Origin: Cytobacillus oceanisediminis
Lineage (GTDB): Bacteria > Bacillota > Bacilli > Bacillales > Cytobacillaceae
Reading direction: 5' to 3'
Length of the DNA: 64,000 bases
Assembly (NCBI RefSeq): GCF_004366035.1
Contig: NZ_SOEE01000010.1
Coordinates: 62,001 to 126,000, forward strand
Below are positions 43,706-52,602 of this stretch, piece after piece (the stretch's first letter is position 1; every line of letters starts with the position of its first letter). A model generated the notes under the pieces. That model did no database searches. It saw nothing but the letters and a program-made list of their open reading frames with translations, and was not told where the DNA came from. The translations under genes and the position numbers were made by a program.

Positions 43706-44834
43706 CTTACGCGAAGGTGAAATGCCATTCATTAAAAAGCGCAAACCCTATGCCCTTGTGGCCATTACAAAGCATGGGGTGGCCCATGCAAGAAGCTATG
43801 CGGAAAAATTCCCATATGCAGACCTGTATTATATGAAAAAATTCGAGCAGGGCGATGAAGAAGCGCGCCAGATCCAATTATTTGATGGCACGGTCCGCCT
43901 ATTATTGCCTGCATTGTTCCAGCAGTATAAAGGAATTATCTGCATTATTTCTCTCGGTGCTGTCGTTCGCATGATTGCCCCGCTTTTAATCGATAAAAAG
44001 AAAGACCCTGCAGTGTTAGTGGTTGATGACAAAGGCCAGTATGTGATCAGTGTATTATCCGGTCATATTGGCGGTGCTAACGCCTTAACCCATGAATTTG
44101 CCCATGCGATTGGGGCGGTGCCCATTGTGACCACCGCATCAGATGTTCAAAAAACAATTCCCGTCGATTTATTTGGAGCCCAATTTGGCTGGATGTGGGA
44201 TAGCGAAGAAAAATTAACACCTGTCAGTGCATCGGTTGTCAATGAAGAGCTTGTGGCGATCGTGCAGGAAACCGGGGAAAAGAACTGGTGGACGTACGAT
44301 CGGGAATTGCCGGAAAATCTAAAGATTTATCCATCAATAGAGGAAGCCATCAAGGCAAAGCCGCAAGCTGCACTGCTTATTACAGATCGCCTTATGGAAC
44401 CGCATGAAGAGGCGCTGCTTGAAAACGGGGTCCTGTACCGTCCAAAATCAATTGTACTAGGGATTGGCTGTAATCGCGGAACCTCAATGGCAGAGATTGA
44501 GCAGGTCATCGATGAAACATTAGAGGAGCTGCAATTGAGCAAAAAAAGTGTCAAGGGTGTAGCATCTATTAATTTGAAGAAAGACGAGGCAGGCCTGCTG
44601 GAGTTAACGTCTAAGTATAACTGGCCGTTTGTTACATACACACCTGAAGAGCTGAATGAGATTCCGATGCAGAATCCGTCGGACACCGTCTTTAAATATA
44701 CAGGGGCGTATGGGGTCAGTGAGCCGGCGGCCATGAGGTATGCAAATGCAAAAGAATTGCTGCTGGAGAAAAAGAAAAGCGGGAATGTGACTATCAGCAT
44801 TGCACGAGTCCACTTTGAGGAGGGAAGAGGATGA
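43698..44834 (+). CDS. cbiG: Cobalt-precorrin-5A hydrolase
   Basis: This 378-residue protein matches CbiG. The middle part reads CIISLGAVVRMIAPLL then VLSGHIGGANALTHEFA, and the C-terminal domain IVLGIGCNRGTSMAEIE...TYTPEELNEIP resembles CobE. It opens the delta-lactone and releases the two-carbon fragment (acetaldehyde) in the anaerobic pathway. It overlaps cbiF by eight bases and cbiA by four. Confidence 0.94.
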   Translation: MISLREGEMPFIKKRKPYALVAITKHGVAHARSYAEKFPYADLYYMKKFEQGDEEARQIQLFDGTVRLLLPALFQQYKGIICIISLGAVVRMIAPLLIDKKKDPAVLVVDDKGQYVISVLSGHIGGANALTHEFAHAIGAVPIVTTASDVQKTIPVDLFGAQFGWMWDSEEKLTPVSASVVNEELVAIVQETGEKNWWTYDRELPENLKIYPSIEEAIKAKPQAALLITDRLMEPHEEALLENGVLYRPKSIVLGIGCNRGTSMAEIEQVIDETLEELQLSKKSVKGVASINLKKDEAGLLELTSKYNWPFVTYTPEELNEIPMQNPSDTVFKYTGAYGVSEPAAMRYANAKELLLEKKKSGNVTISIARVHFEEGRG

Positions 44835-46216
44835 ATCGATTTGTTCTGGCCGGAACAGGAAGCGGTGTCGGAAAAACAACCTTCACAATCGGCATTATGC
44901 GTGCGCTGATGAAGCGCGGGTTAACCGTACAGGGCTTTAAATGCGGCCCTGATTACATTGACCCAGCGTATCATACAGCTGTCACCACACGCGCTTCCCG
45001 AAATATTGATAGCTTCATGATGTCCCATGAAACCGTGAAGGCAATTGTCGCAAGGGCGAGCCGCGATACAGACGTATCAGTAATTGAGGGAGTGATGGGC
45101 TTTTATGACGGCAAATCACCACTATCCAATGAAGGATCTGCTGCTCATATTAGCGGGATTACAAAAAGTCCTGTCATTTTAATTGTCAATGCGGCAAGTA
45201 TGGCAAGAAGTGCAGCTGCGATTGTTAAAGGTTTTCAAATGCTTGATGACAGCTCCCATATCGTTGGTGTCCTTGCTAATCAATTAGGAAGCAAAAGCCA
45301 CTTTGACATTGTCAAATCAGCGATTGAACAAGAATGCGGAATTCCTGTCATTGGATATCTCCCAAAAGGAGCTGTAGCCAGCATGCCAAGCCGTCATTTG
45401 GGGCTGGTGCCGGCCATAGAACGCGGTGATTTAGATTCCTATTTTGAAAGTTTGGCAGAAGCGATTGAAAAAACAGTAGATATTGATCAGCTTCTGGAAC
45501 TAACGAAAGCCCAAGTCCTGGAGGTCACCTCTTCGATTTTTGATGAACAGCCAGAAAGACAGGAAGTACATATTGCGGTTGCCAGAGATGCGGCCTTTAA
45601 TTTTTACTATGAAGAAAACTTGGAATTGCTGCGTGCCCATGGAGCCATATTGCATTTCTTCTCTCCATTGCAAAATGAAGAGGTTCCCGAAAAAGCGCAA
45701 GGGCTCTATATAGGCGGCGGTTTTCCTGAAGAGTTTGCTGAAGCTTTGGCAAAAAATGAAGCAGCGAAGCTTTCCATCACGGCCGCGCTGGAGCGGGGTC
45801 TGCCGACATTGGCAGAATGCGGCGGATTTATGTATTTAACAGAAGAAATCGTGGATCGAAAGGGACAGGCTTTCCCGATGATCGGTGTGATTCCGGGCCG
45901 GGTGAGGATGCAGGATAAATTGGCTGCGCTCGGGTATCGGGAAATTACAGGTGTTCCGGGCAACTTTCTAATGAATGAAGGAGAGCTGGCAAAAGGGCAT
46001 GAATTCCATTACTCGGCATATGAAGGGGGTCATCCTTCACCCGCCTATTTCAGCAAGGGCCGTTTCCGCTCTCAGAAGGAAGGCTATTTAACTGATAATC
46101 TTGTAGCCGGCTATACACACTTTCATTTTGCATCGAATCCACAGCTCGTGAAAAATTGGCTGGCAGCTTGTTTGGAGGCAGAACATGAATTATTTCCCGT
46201 TATTAATGAATCTTGA
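44831..46216 (+). CDS. cbiA: Cobyrinate a,c-diamide synthase
   Basis: This 461-residue protein has the ATP-binding synthase half (LAGTGSGVGKTTFTIGIMRAL, FKCGPDYIDPAYH, EGVMGFYDG) and a C-terminal class I glutamine amidotransferase-like half with IGGGFPEEFAEAL and the cysteine in AECGGFMYL. It amidates the a and c side chains of cobyrinate. The ATG overlaps the cbiG stop. Its end overlaps the next gene by 32 bases. Confidence 0.95.
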   Translation: MNRFVLAGTGSGVGKTTFTIGIMRALMKRGLTVQGFKCGPDYIDPAYHTAVTTRASRNIDSFMMSHETVKAIVARASRDTDVSVIEGVMGFYDGKSPLSNEGSAAHISGITKSPVILIVNAASMARSAAAIVKGFQMLDDSSHIVGVLANQLGSKSHFDIVKSAIEQECGIPVIGYLPKGAVASMPSRHLGLVPAIERGDLDSYFESLAEAIEKTVDIDQLLELTKAQVLEVTSSIFDEQPERQEVHIAVARDAAFNFYYEENLELLRAHGAILHFFSPLQNEEVPEKAQGLYIGGGFPEEFAEALAKNEAAKLSITAALERGLPTLAECGGFMYLTEEIVDRKGQAFPMIGVIPGRVRMQDKLAALGYREITGVPGNFLMNEGELAKGHEFHYSAYEGGHPSPAYFSKGRFRSQKEGYLTDNLVAGYTHFHFASNPQLVKNWLAACLEAEHELFPVINES

Positions 46217-46814
46217 CTATAAAAAGGTGGTCATTGTTGGCGGTGGCCATGTGGCACGCCAGAAGGCAGAAGCACTCCTGCCAACGAAAGCGCAAGTTAC
46301 TGTGATCAGCCCGGAGGTTACTGGAAAATTACAGCAGTATATCCATGGAGGACTTGTGACTTGGAAAGAAAAATCCTTTGAACCAGCTGATTTAGATGAC
46401 GCGGCCCTGATTTTTGCCGTAACAAATGACGAAGAAGTAAACAATGCAGTGGAAGAAGCCGCACAGCATTGGCAATTGCTCAGCCGTGCAGATGCAAAGG
46501 GCCGTGTTGATTTCATTAATCCCGCAGTTGTCCGCCGCGGGGAATTCGTCTTGACCGTATCTACATCTGGCGCCAGCCCGGGCCTGACACGCAGCGTAAA
46601 GTCAGAATTAGCAGAGCAATATGGAGAGCATTACGCGCAGTATGTATCTTTTTTAAAGGAAGCCCGTCAGCGAATCTTAGTGAAGTTCACGGGGAATGAG
46701 AAAAAGCAGCTATTGGCAGACCTTTTGGATCCTCAAGTTTTGGAGTGGATGCAGCAAGGCGATAAGCAAAAATGTGAAGCCTGGCTGCTTAAGCGTTTAG
46801 GAGAAAAGCAATGA
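46185..46814 (+). CDS. Precorrin-2 dehydrogenase (SirC/CysG-B type)
   Basis: This 209-residue protein matches the NAD-dependent precorrin-2 dehydrogenase family: a Rossmann start VVIVGGGHVARQKAEALL, VTVISPEV, AVTNDEEVNN and STSGASPGLTRSVKSEL. It oxidises precorrin-2 to sirohydrochlorin, which CbiX then loads with cobalt. A chelatase role of its own is possible but unproven. Position in the operon shows service to B12, though sirohaem could also benefit. It begins within the end of cbiA after TTGGAGG. Confidence 0.88.
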   Translation: MNYFPLLMNLDYKKVVIVGGGHVARQKAEALLPTKAQVTVISPEVTGKLQQYIHGGLVTWKEKSFEPADLDDAALIFAVTNDEEVNNAVEEAAQHWQLLSRADAKGRVDFINPAVVRRGEFVLTVSTSGASPGLTRSVKSELAEQYGEHYAQYVSFLKEARQRILVKFTGNEKKQLLADLLDPQVLEWMQQGDKQKCEAWLLKRLGEKQ

Positions 46815-47572
46815 GCGGATTTGTCTATATTGTTGGAGCTGGACCAGGTGACCCTAAACTGCTGACGATTCGCGGATTGGAGTGCATTCAGCAGGCTGAT
46901 GTGATTTTATATGACCGTCTTGTGAATGCGGAAATTTTAACACATGCAAAAGCAGATGCAGAGCTTATTTATTGCGGAAAAGAGCCGGGCAGACATGGAC
47001 TGATTCAGGATGAAATTCATCGGGTGCTGGTGGAACAGGCAAAGCTTGGCTGGAAGGTACTTCGTTTAAAGGGAGGCGATCCTTTTGTCTTTGGACGGGG
47101 CGCAGAAGAAGCGGCAATTTTGCGGGAAGCGGGTATCCCCTTTGAAATCGTACCTGGTATAACCGCCGGGATAGCTGCGCCTGCATATGCAGGGATTCCT
47201 GTGACACACCGTGATCATGCGGCAAGCTTTGCCATTGTGACAGGCCATGGCCGCGCTGAAAAGGAGCAGGACTTTTTAAAGTGGTCTGCGCTTGCTCAAA
47301 TTGACACGGTCGCCTTTTATATGAGCATTGGCAATATTGCTCACATTACGAAAAGCTTAATAGCCAATGGCAAAAGCGGAAAAACCCCTGCCGCTGTAAT
47401 TGAATGGGGCACAACTGCCAATCAGCGGACGATTACAGGGACACTTGAAACGATTGCAGAGGATATCCAGAACCATGGCATCTCAAATCCATCGATGATC
47501 TTGGTTGGAGATGTGGTAGGAGTGCGGGATCAAATTGCCTGGTTTATAGAAAAGGAGCATGAATTATGTTAG
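46811..47572 (+). CDS. Uroporphyrinogen-III C-methyltransferase
   Basis: This 253-residue protein matches SUMT (CobA/CysG-A): VYIVGAGPGDPKLLTIRGLECIQQADVILYDRLV, RLKGGDPFVFGRGAEEA and VPGITAGIAAPAYAGIPVTHRD. It makes precorrin-2 from uroporphyrinogen III by two SAM-dependent methylations and is the entry step to B12. The start overlaps the previous stop (ATGA), and the end overlaps the nitroreductase gene by seven bases. The B. megaterium operon calls its counterpart cysG-A. Confidence 0.95.
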   Translation: MSGFVYIVGAGPGDPKLLTIRGLECIQQADVILYDRLVNAEILTHAKADAELIYCGKEPGRHGLIQDEIHRVLVEQAKLGWKVLRLKGGDPFVFGRGAEEAAILREAGIPFEIVPGITAGIAAPAYAGIPVTHRDHAASFAIVTGHGRAEKEQDFLKWSALAQIDTVAFYMSIGNIAHITKSLIANGKSGKTPAAVIEWGTTANQRTITGTLETIAEDIQNHGISNPSMILVGDVVGVRDQIAWFIEKEHELC

Positions 47573-48120
47573 AAGCCTTGAAAAAACGCCGTGCGATTCG
47601 AAACTTTGAATCCCGCGAAGTAGAACGAGACAAAATCGAGACATTATTAGCAGCAGCCACATATGCACCAAATGACCGCATGCGTGAGCCATGGCATTTC
47701 TATGTATTGCAGGAAGAAAGCTTAAAACGCTACGAACAGGTGGCACTTGATTACTTGCAAAAACGTTTTCCCACAAAGCCGAATTTAGTGGAGAGTTCCA
47801 TGAAAGCTATTACGAACACACCCCTGATCATAGTCGTAACATCTGCCATTGTGGAAGGAGATGAAGGGGCGACAAAAGATAATGTCTTTGCCGTAAGCAG
47901 TGCCATCATGTCGATGTGGCTGATGGCGGAACAGCTGGGGTTAGGCATGGTATGGCGTACAAGAGGCGTTGGCCTGGTGCATGATACCGCACTGCATGAT
48001 TTTATCGGTGCATCTGAGCAGGAGCAATTAGTGGGAACACTATGCATCGGCTACCCGGCAGAAGAAATTGCTTCCGAGAAAAAGCGTACACACTTTGCTG
48101 AAAAGACAACCTGGCTTTAA
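47566..48120 (+). CDS. Nitroreductase family protein of the B12 operon (CbiY/BluB-like)
   Basis: This 184-residue flavoprotein has the nitroreductase fold: KKRRAIRNFESREV, a YAPNDRMREPWHFYVL segment, the central NVFAVSSAIMSMWLMAEQLGLGMVWRT helix and CIGYPAEE. Its position matches cbiY of the B. megaterium operon. BluB, a distant relative, makes the lower ligand dimethylbenzimidazole from FMNH2. Equally it could be an FMN-dependent cobalt reductase preparing Co(I) for the adenosyltransferase that follows. Neither can be decided from sequence. Confidence 0.82.
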   Translation: MLEALKKRRAIRNFESREVERDKIETLLAAATYAPNDRMREPWHFYVLQEESLKRYEQVALDYLQKRFPTKPNLVESSMKAITNTPLIIVVTSAIVEGDEGATKDNVFAVSSAIMSMWLMAEQLGLGMVWRTRGVGLVHDTALHDFIGASEQEQLVGTLCIGYPAEEIASEKKRTHFAEKTTWL

Positions 48121-48133
48121 GGAGGAATGTTCT

Positions 48134-48673
48134 ATGGCACAAGAAGGGATGCTGTTAGTTTATACAGGCGATGGCAAAGGAAAAACAACCGCTTCGCTTG
48201 GTGTCGCATTAAGAGCAATTGGCCGCGGCATGAAGGTGAAATACTTTCAGTTTATTAAATCACCGGAACGTACATATGGTGAACAGCTGGCACTAAGGAA
48301 ACTTGGTGTTGAAACTGTTCAACTAGGAATCGGGTTTACATGGACAAAAACACCGGAGGAGCATCGCGAAGCACTTGCAATCGCCTGGCAGACGGTAAAA
48401 GAAGAATTAAAAGATGAAACAACAGATGTATTAGTGCTGGACGAACTGAATAATGCCCTGGCCATTACACGGTTTCCAATTGACGATGTGCTGCCGTTAT
48501 CTGAGGTGTTAGAAGCCATTGAAAACCGTCCAAAAAGAATGCATCTGGTTATAACAGGGCGTTCTGCACATCCTGCCATTCTCGATTTAGCCGATTTAGT
48601 GTCAACCATCGATGCTACCAAGCATTATTATGCCGAGCAGGATGTTAAAGCCATGAAGGGGCTGGAGTTTTAA
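48134..48673 (+). CDS. btuR: Cob(I)yrinic acid a,c-diamide adenosyltransferase
   Basis: This 179-residue protein matches the CobA/CobO/BtuR family: the P-loop-like TGDGKGKTTASLGVALRAIGRG (about 10-31), VLDELNNALA and LVITGRSAHPAILDLADLVS. It transfers the adenosyl group of ATP to the cobalt of corrinoids. The start at 48134 follows AAGGAGG; the longer frame from 48068 lies within the previous gene. It follows the nitroreductase by 13 bases. Confidence 0.95.
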   Translation: MAQEGMLLVYTGDGKGKTTASLGVALRAIGRGMKVKYFQFIKSPERTYGEQLALRKLGVETVQLGIGFTWTKTPEEHREALAIAWQTVKEELKDETTDVLVLDELNNALAITRFPIDDVLPLSEVLEAIENRPKRMHLVITGRSAHPAILDLADLVSTIDATKHYYAEQDVKAMKGLEF

Positions 48674-48735
48674 GCAGCCGGACAGTATATTTAGGACCTT
48701 GTCCAGTTAGGTTTTGGAAATTGAGGAGAAATTCA

Positions 48736-49572
48736 ATGATAAAAGAATCCCCTATGCAATACGACTTTGAGAAGCTCTGGAAGGAGGGCATGCTGGATTG
48801 GCATGGCAGGATGCCGGAGCGAATGGTTGATGATGAGCTCGAAGAAGCTTTTTGGATGCAGTCCATGAAGAAAAAAAAATACAAGCAAACAGATGAGTAT
48901 GCCAAAGCCATCTACGAAAAAATGAAGCCTCATATCCCGGAAGACTCAAGCTGTATTGAATTCGGTCCGGGATGGGGCAACTATACCTTTCCGCTCAGCC
49001 AGGATGTCAGAAGTTTAACGCTGGTTGATGGTTCAAAGAGTGTGCTCGCTTATTTAAAGCAGTACTTTGAAGAGGGTGCCCCTGTCCAGTTTGTCCACAG
49101 CAAATGGGAAGAAGCACACTTGGAGCCGCATGATGTCGTGGTGGGGGTGAACTGCTTTTATCGAATGTATGAAATGAATGAAGCGCTGAAGAAAATGAAC
49201 AGGCTGGCAGCAAAGCGTGCCATAATCGGCTTAACGACTGGCCCTATTCAGCCGCATTACGTTCTATTGGATGAGCAGTTTGGCTATGACATTAAATACC
49301 CGCGCAGGGATTATATCATGATCGTCAATATGCTGTACCAGTTAGGCATTTATGCAGATTGTGAAATGATTAAGCTTGAGCGTGAGCATCGTTTTGATTC
49401 ATGGCAGCAGTTAGTTGAAGCCCAAAGCAAGAAAATTTTATCTCCCCAATTTGATCAAGCACATGTGGAAGCCGCACTTGAACAATATATTTCCAAAGAG
49501 AATGGCCAATATGTATACCGGTATCCTTTCCATGCGGCAATCATCAGCTGGGAGCCTGTGAAGCTTATATGA
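48736..49572 (+). CDS. Unassigned class I SAM methyltransferase in the B12 operon
   Basis: This 278-residue protein has a class I methyltransferase core in the middle: SSCIEFGPGWGNYTFPLSQ (motif I, about 69-87), LTLVDGSKSVLAYL (motif II with acidic D), and DVVVGVNCFYRMYEMNEALKKMNRL (motif IV/V). N- and C-terminal helical parts have no family motif that I know. It is not CbiT, which is already present in CbiET. Its place between btuR and btuC, with a four-base overlap to btuC, ties it to corrinoid metabolism. It is also a candidate for modifying an imported corrinoid. Confidence 0.8.
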   Translation: MIKESPMQYDFEKLWKEGMLDWHGRMPERMVDDELEEAFWMQSMKKKKYKQTDEYAKAIYEKMKPHIPEDSSCIEFGPGWGNYTFPLSQDVRSLTLVDGSKSVLAYLKQYFEEGAPVQFVHSKWEEAHLEPHDVVVGVNCFYRMYEMNEALKKMNRLAAKRAIIGLTTGPIQPHYVLLDEQFGYDIKYPRRDYIMIVNMLYQLGIYADCEMIKLEREHRFDSWQQLVEAQSKKILSPQFDQAHVEAALEQYISKENGQYVYRYPFHAAIISWEPVKLI

Positions 49573-50609
49573 CCAGGCCGCGGTTTGCATTGCTGATGGC
49601 TGTTCTGGCCGCGGGGCTGCTTGCATCCATGACTTTTGCGGTGATGGTAGGATCTGTGGACATTACCCCGCGCCTTATTTGGGAAGTGATCTTCTCCAAG
49701 CTGGGGATATTCATAGCAACAGATGCTTCTAAGGCACAGACGGTTATTATTTGGGATATACGATTCCCACGTATTCTGCTTGCGGCCATAGCAGGTGCTG
49801 CACTGGCCATATGCGGGGCGGCCATTCAAGCATTAGTGAAAAACTCGATAGCAGATCCTTACATTCTCGGAGTATCTTCCGGAGCATCCGTTGGAGCTGC
49901 ATCTGTCATTTTACTCGGTGCATTCAGCGTTTTAGGGGTCTATGCCATTTCCCTTGCCGCATTCTTAGGGGCCATCTTTGCGGTGATGATCGTGTTTATT
50001 TTAGCACGTGTCAATGGCCGCTTATCGGTCATCCGTCTGCTTTTGGCAGGGATTGCAGTTTCGATGGTGTTATCCGCCATTACCAATTTTATGCTGATGA
50101 TGTCCAAGCAGCAGGGCGGCATTCAAGCGGTCATGCATTGGATGCTCGGCAGTCTCGCAGGCGCGAAATGGTCCAATCTTGGCATCCCATTTTTTTCGCT
50201 TCTGCTGGTTTTTATTTTGCTGATCATGAATTATCGGCAGCTTAATGCTTTATTGATTGGAGAGGAAACGGCCGCGACACTTGGCGTTAATCTGGACCTG
50301 TTTCGCATTTTTATCATTCTCTTTGTATCCCTTCTGACCGGTGTGGTCGTCGCCGTCAGCGGAAGCATTGGCTTTGTGGGACTGATTATTCCTCACATCG
50401 TGCGAATGATGGTGGGGTCTAATTACAAAGTGGTTCTCCCGATAAGCGCCCTGATGGGTGCCATTTTCTTAGTTTGGGCTGATATGGCTGCACGTATAGT
50501 AATGGCGCCTGAAGAAATGCCAATCGGGATCATTACCGCTATTTGCGGAAGCCCATTCTTTATCTGGATGCTTAGGCGAAAGCGATATTCTTTTGGGGAC
50601 GGTGAATAA
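49569..50609 (+). CDS. btuC: Corrinoid ABC transporter permease (FecCD/BtuC family)
   Basis: This 346-residue protein has about ten membrane segments. It carries the FecCD signatures RFPRILLAAIAGAALAICGAAIQALVKNSIADPYILGVSSGAS and, late, GSIGFVGLIIPHIVRMMVG. It forms the channel for a corrinoid or siderophore importer. The riboswitch-controlled operon favours corrinoids. The ATG overlaps the previous stop (ATGA), and btuD follows after two bases. Confidence 0.9.
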   Translation: MTRPRFALLMAVLAAGLLASMTFAVMVGSVDITPRLIWEVIFSKLGIFIATDASKAQTVIIWDIRFPRILLAAIAGAALAICGAAIQALVKNSIADPYILGVSSGASVGAASVILLGAFSVLGVYAISLAAFLGAIFAVMIVFILARVNGRLSVIRLLLAGIAVSMVLSAITNFMLMMSKQQGGIQAVMHWMLGSLAGAKWSNLGIPFFSLLLVFILLIMNYRQLNALLIGEETAATLGVNLDLFRIFIILFVSLLTGVVVAVSGSIGFVGLIIPHIVRMMVGSNYKVVLPISALMGAIFLVWADMAARIVMAPEEMPIGIITAICGSPFFIWMLRRKRYSFGDGE

Positions 50610-50611
50610 GG

Positions 50612-51376
50612 ATGATCCAGGTCAAAAATATGTCCTTTTCAGTGCCGGACAAGCAAATCTTAAATAATATCACTTTTTCGGTGGAACAGGGGAAATTCGT
50701 TGGCATCATTGGACCGAATGGCAGCGGAAAATCTACGATGCTAAAAATCATTTATCGTCATTTAAAACAAACGAGCGGTTTAGTGACGTTATATGAAAAA
50801 GATATTCTCGATATTTCTCAGAAAAAGCTTGCTCAGGAGTTAGCTGTTGTAAGTCAGGAAACACCGGTGCTCTTTGATTTTACGGTAAAAGATTTAGTCA
50901 TGATGGGGCGAACGCCATACAAAAAATGGCTTGCCGCAGATAACCAGGAGGACTTTGCCATTGTGGAAGAAAGCATGATGCTCGCAAATGTGCTCCACTT
51001 GGAAAACCGCACGTTTAGCCAATTATCCGGAGGCGAGAAAAAGAGGGTGATGCTCGCACGCGCCCTTGCACAGCAGGCAAACATATTAATTCTGGATGAA
51101 CCAACCAATCACCTGGATATTGAACATCAATATCAGTTAATGGATTTAGTGAAGGAGCTGCCGATCACGATTGTGGCAGCCCTCCATGATTTAAACCTGG
51201 CAGCCGGGTATTGCGATGAACTCCTTGTCATGAACCATGGAGCTCTATATACGGCGGGGACACCGGAGCAAGTCCTGACAGAAGAGACATTAAGAGAAGT
51301 ATTCCGTATGCTGGCAGGTGTTTCGAAAAACCCATTTACAAAAAAGCTTCATTTGTTTTTTTACACAAACGATTAA
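50612..51376 (+). CDS. btuD: Corrinoid ABC transporter ATPase
   Basis: This 254-residue ATPase has Walker A GPNGSGKST (34-42), Q-loop VVSQETP, signature LSGGE near 139, Walker B LILDEPTNHLD and the switch histidine in VAALHDLNLAAGYCD. It belongs to the FecE/BtuD importer group. It powers uptake through the BtuC protein encoded just upstream. The ATG is at 50612, with AATAAGG weakly serving as ribosome site. Confidence 0.92.
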   Translation: MIQVKNMSFSVPDKQILNNITFSVEQGKFVGIIGPNGSGKSTMLKIIYRHLKQTSGLVTLYEKDILDISQKKLAQELAVVSQETPVLFDFTVKDLVMMGRTPYKKWLAADNQEDFAIVEESMMLANVLHLENRTFSQLSGGEKKRVMLARALAQQANILILDEPTNHLDIEHQYQLMDLVKELPITIVAALHDLNLAAGYCDELLVMNHGALYTAGTPEQVLTEETLREVFRMLAGVSKNPFTKKLHLFFYTND

Positions 51377-51401
51377 AATCGAATCGAGGGACCAATGGAA
51401 C

Positions 51402-52388
51402 ATGAAAAATAGCAGAATTTGGGCATTTCTGGTCTTAGCGGCCGCATTAATATTGACCGCATGCTCAGCAGAAGAGGTAAACACAGCAAAGGTGAAAAGT
51501 GAACAAGCGGAGCAAATGGAGAAAGTGGTTATTGAAAATGAAGGGTTTGTGAATGAATACGAAGAAGCGCCAAAGCGTGCTATATCATTAAATCAGCATG
51601 TGACTGAAATCATGCTGGCACTTGGTTTAGAAGATTCAATGGCCGGTACTGCATTTCTGGATAACGAGATTTATGAGCCATTACAGGAGGCATACGACAA
51701 AGTGCCAGTATTAGCTGAGCAGTACCCTTCAAAAGAGCAAGTCATATCAGAAGAAGCAGACTTTCTATATGGGGGATGGGAAAGTGCCTTCAATGAGAAA
51801 AACATTGGAACACGTGAAGAACTGAAAGAATTAGGCATTAACAGCTACTTACAATCATCATCTGTGAAAGCAGCTCCAACCATAGAAGATATTTATTCAG
51901 ACATTCGTAATATCGCAAAAATTTTCAGGGTAGAAGAACGCGGTGAAGAACTAATTGGTCAAATGAATCAAGAGATTGAAGCCATTACATCCGAATTACC
52001 TGAAGTAAAAGAGCAGCTGGATGTCCTGGTTTACGACAGCGGTGAAACAGATGTATTCACAGCGACACAAAACTTCATGAATACACTTGTAACTATGGCA
52101 GGCGGACACAACGTCTTCGGGGATGTAAAAGGAAATTGGGCCACCGTCTCAAAAGAAGATGCAGTAGAACGCCAGCCTGATGTCATTGTAGTGATTGATT
52201 ATGGTTCAACAACTGCAGAACAAAAAATAGATTTCCTTAAAAAGGATCCGGCTTTAAGCCAGACACCTGCTGTACAAAACGAACGCTTTGTCATCCTGCC
52301 TTTATCAGCAGCATCTGAAGGAGTTCGTGTTGGGGAAGCCCTTGAGGTTTTGGCAAAAGGTTTTTATCCGGAGGCTTTTAAAAACTAG
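51402..52388 (+). CDS. btuF: Corrinoid-binding lipoprotein (BtuF-type)
   Basis: This 328-residue protein has a lipoprotein signal ending in LTAC (cysteine near 21), so it is anchored outside the membrane. The mature part is a periplasmic-binding fold of the BtuF/FepB type: RAISLNQHVTEIMLALGLEDSMAGTA, then SKEQVISEEADFLYGGW, and VVIDYGSTTAEQKIDFLKKDPAL near the end. It should deliver a corrinoid to BtuCD. The start at 51402 is the first ATG giving a clean signal peptide; the frame from 51318 lies inside btuD. Confidence 0.88.
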   Translation: MKNSRIWAFLVLAAALILTACSAEEVNTAKVKSEQAEQMEKVVIENEGFVNEYEEAPKRAISLNQHVTEIMLALGLEDSMAGTAFLDNEIYEPLQEAYDKVPVLAEQYPSKEQVISEEADFLYGGWESAFNEKNIGTREELKELGINSYLQSSSVKAAPTIEDIYSDIRNIAKIFRVEERGEELIGQMNQEIEAITSELPEVKEQLDVLVYDSGETDVFTATQNFMNTLVTMAGGHNVFGDVKGNWATVSKEDAVERQPDVIVVIDYGSTTAEQKIDFLKKDPALSQTPAVQNERFVILPLSAASEGVRVGEALEVLAKGFYPEAFKN

Positions 52389-52434
52389 GTTGATTTTTTA
52401 CATTTTGTTGGAGTAGAACCTAAGTTTAACCGCT

Positions 52435-52562
52435 GAGTTGATTGGAGCGGAGGGCACTTGACTCCTGTGGGAGCAGCGGGACAGGTGAGAGACCCCGCAG
52501 GGGAAGCCGAGGAGGCTCACCGCACGCCCCACGGAAAGCAAGTGCCCCGTGCTGAAATCGGG
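52435..52562. repeat. GC-rich palindromic intergenic repeat
   Basis: GGGCACTTG (52452-52460) is the complement of CAAGTGCCC (52539-52547). Between them lie further complementary blocks such as GACTCCTGTGGGAGC and GACCCCGCAGGGG, and GAGGAGGCTCACCG near 52511. I recognise it as a member of a long hairpin-forming repeat common between genes of Bacillaceae. It separates btuF from cbiWX and would fold in the mRNA. Confidence 0.65.
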
Positions 52563-52602
52563 CATCATTTTTAAGCAAAAAATTATTGAAGGAGGGCACC
52601 TA

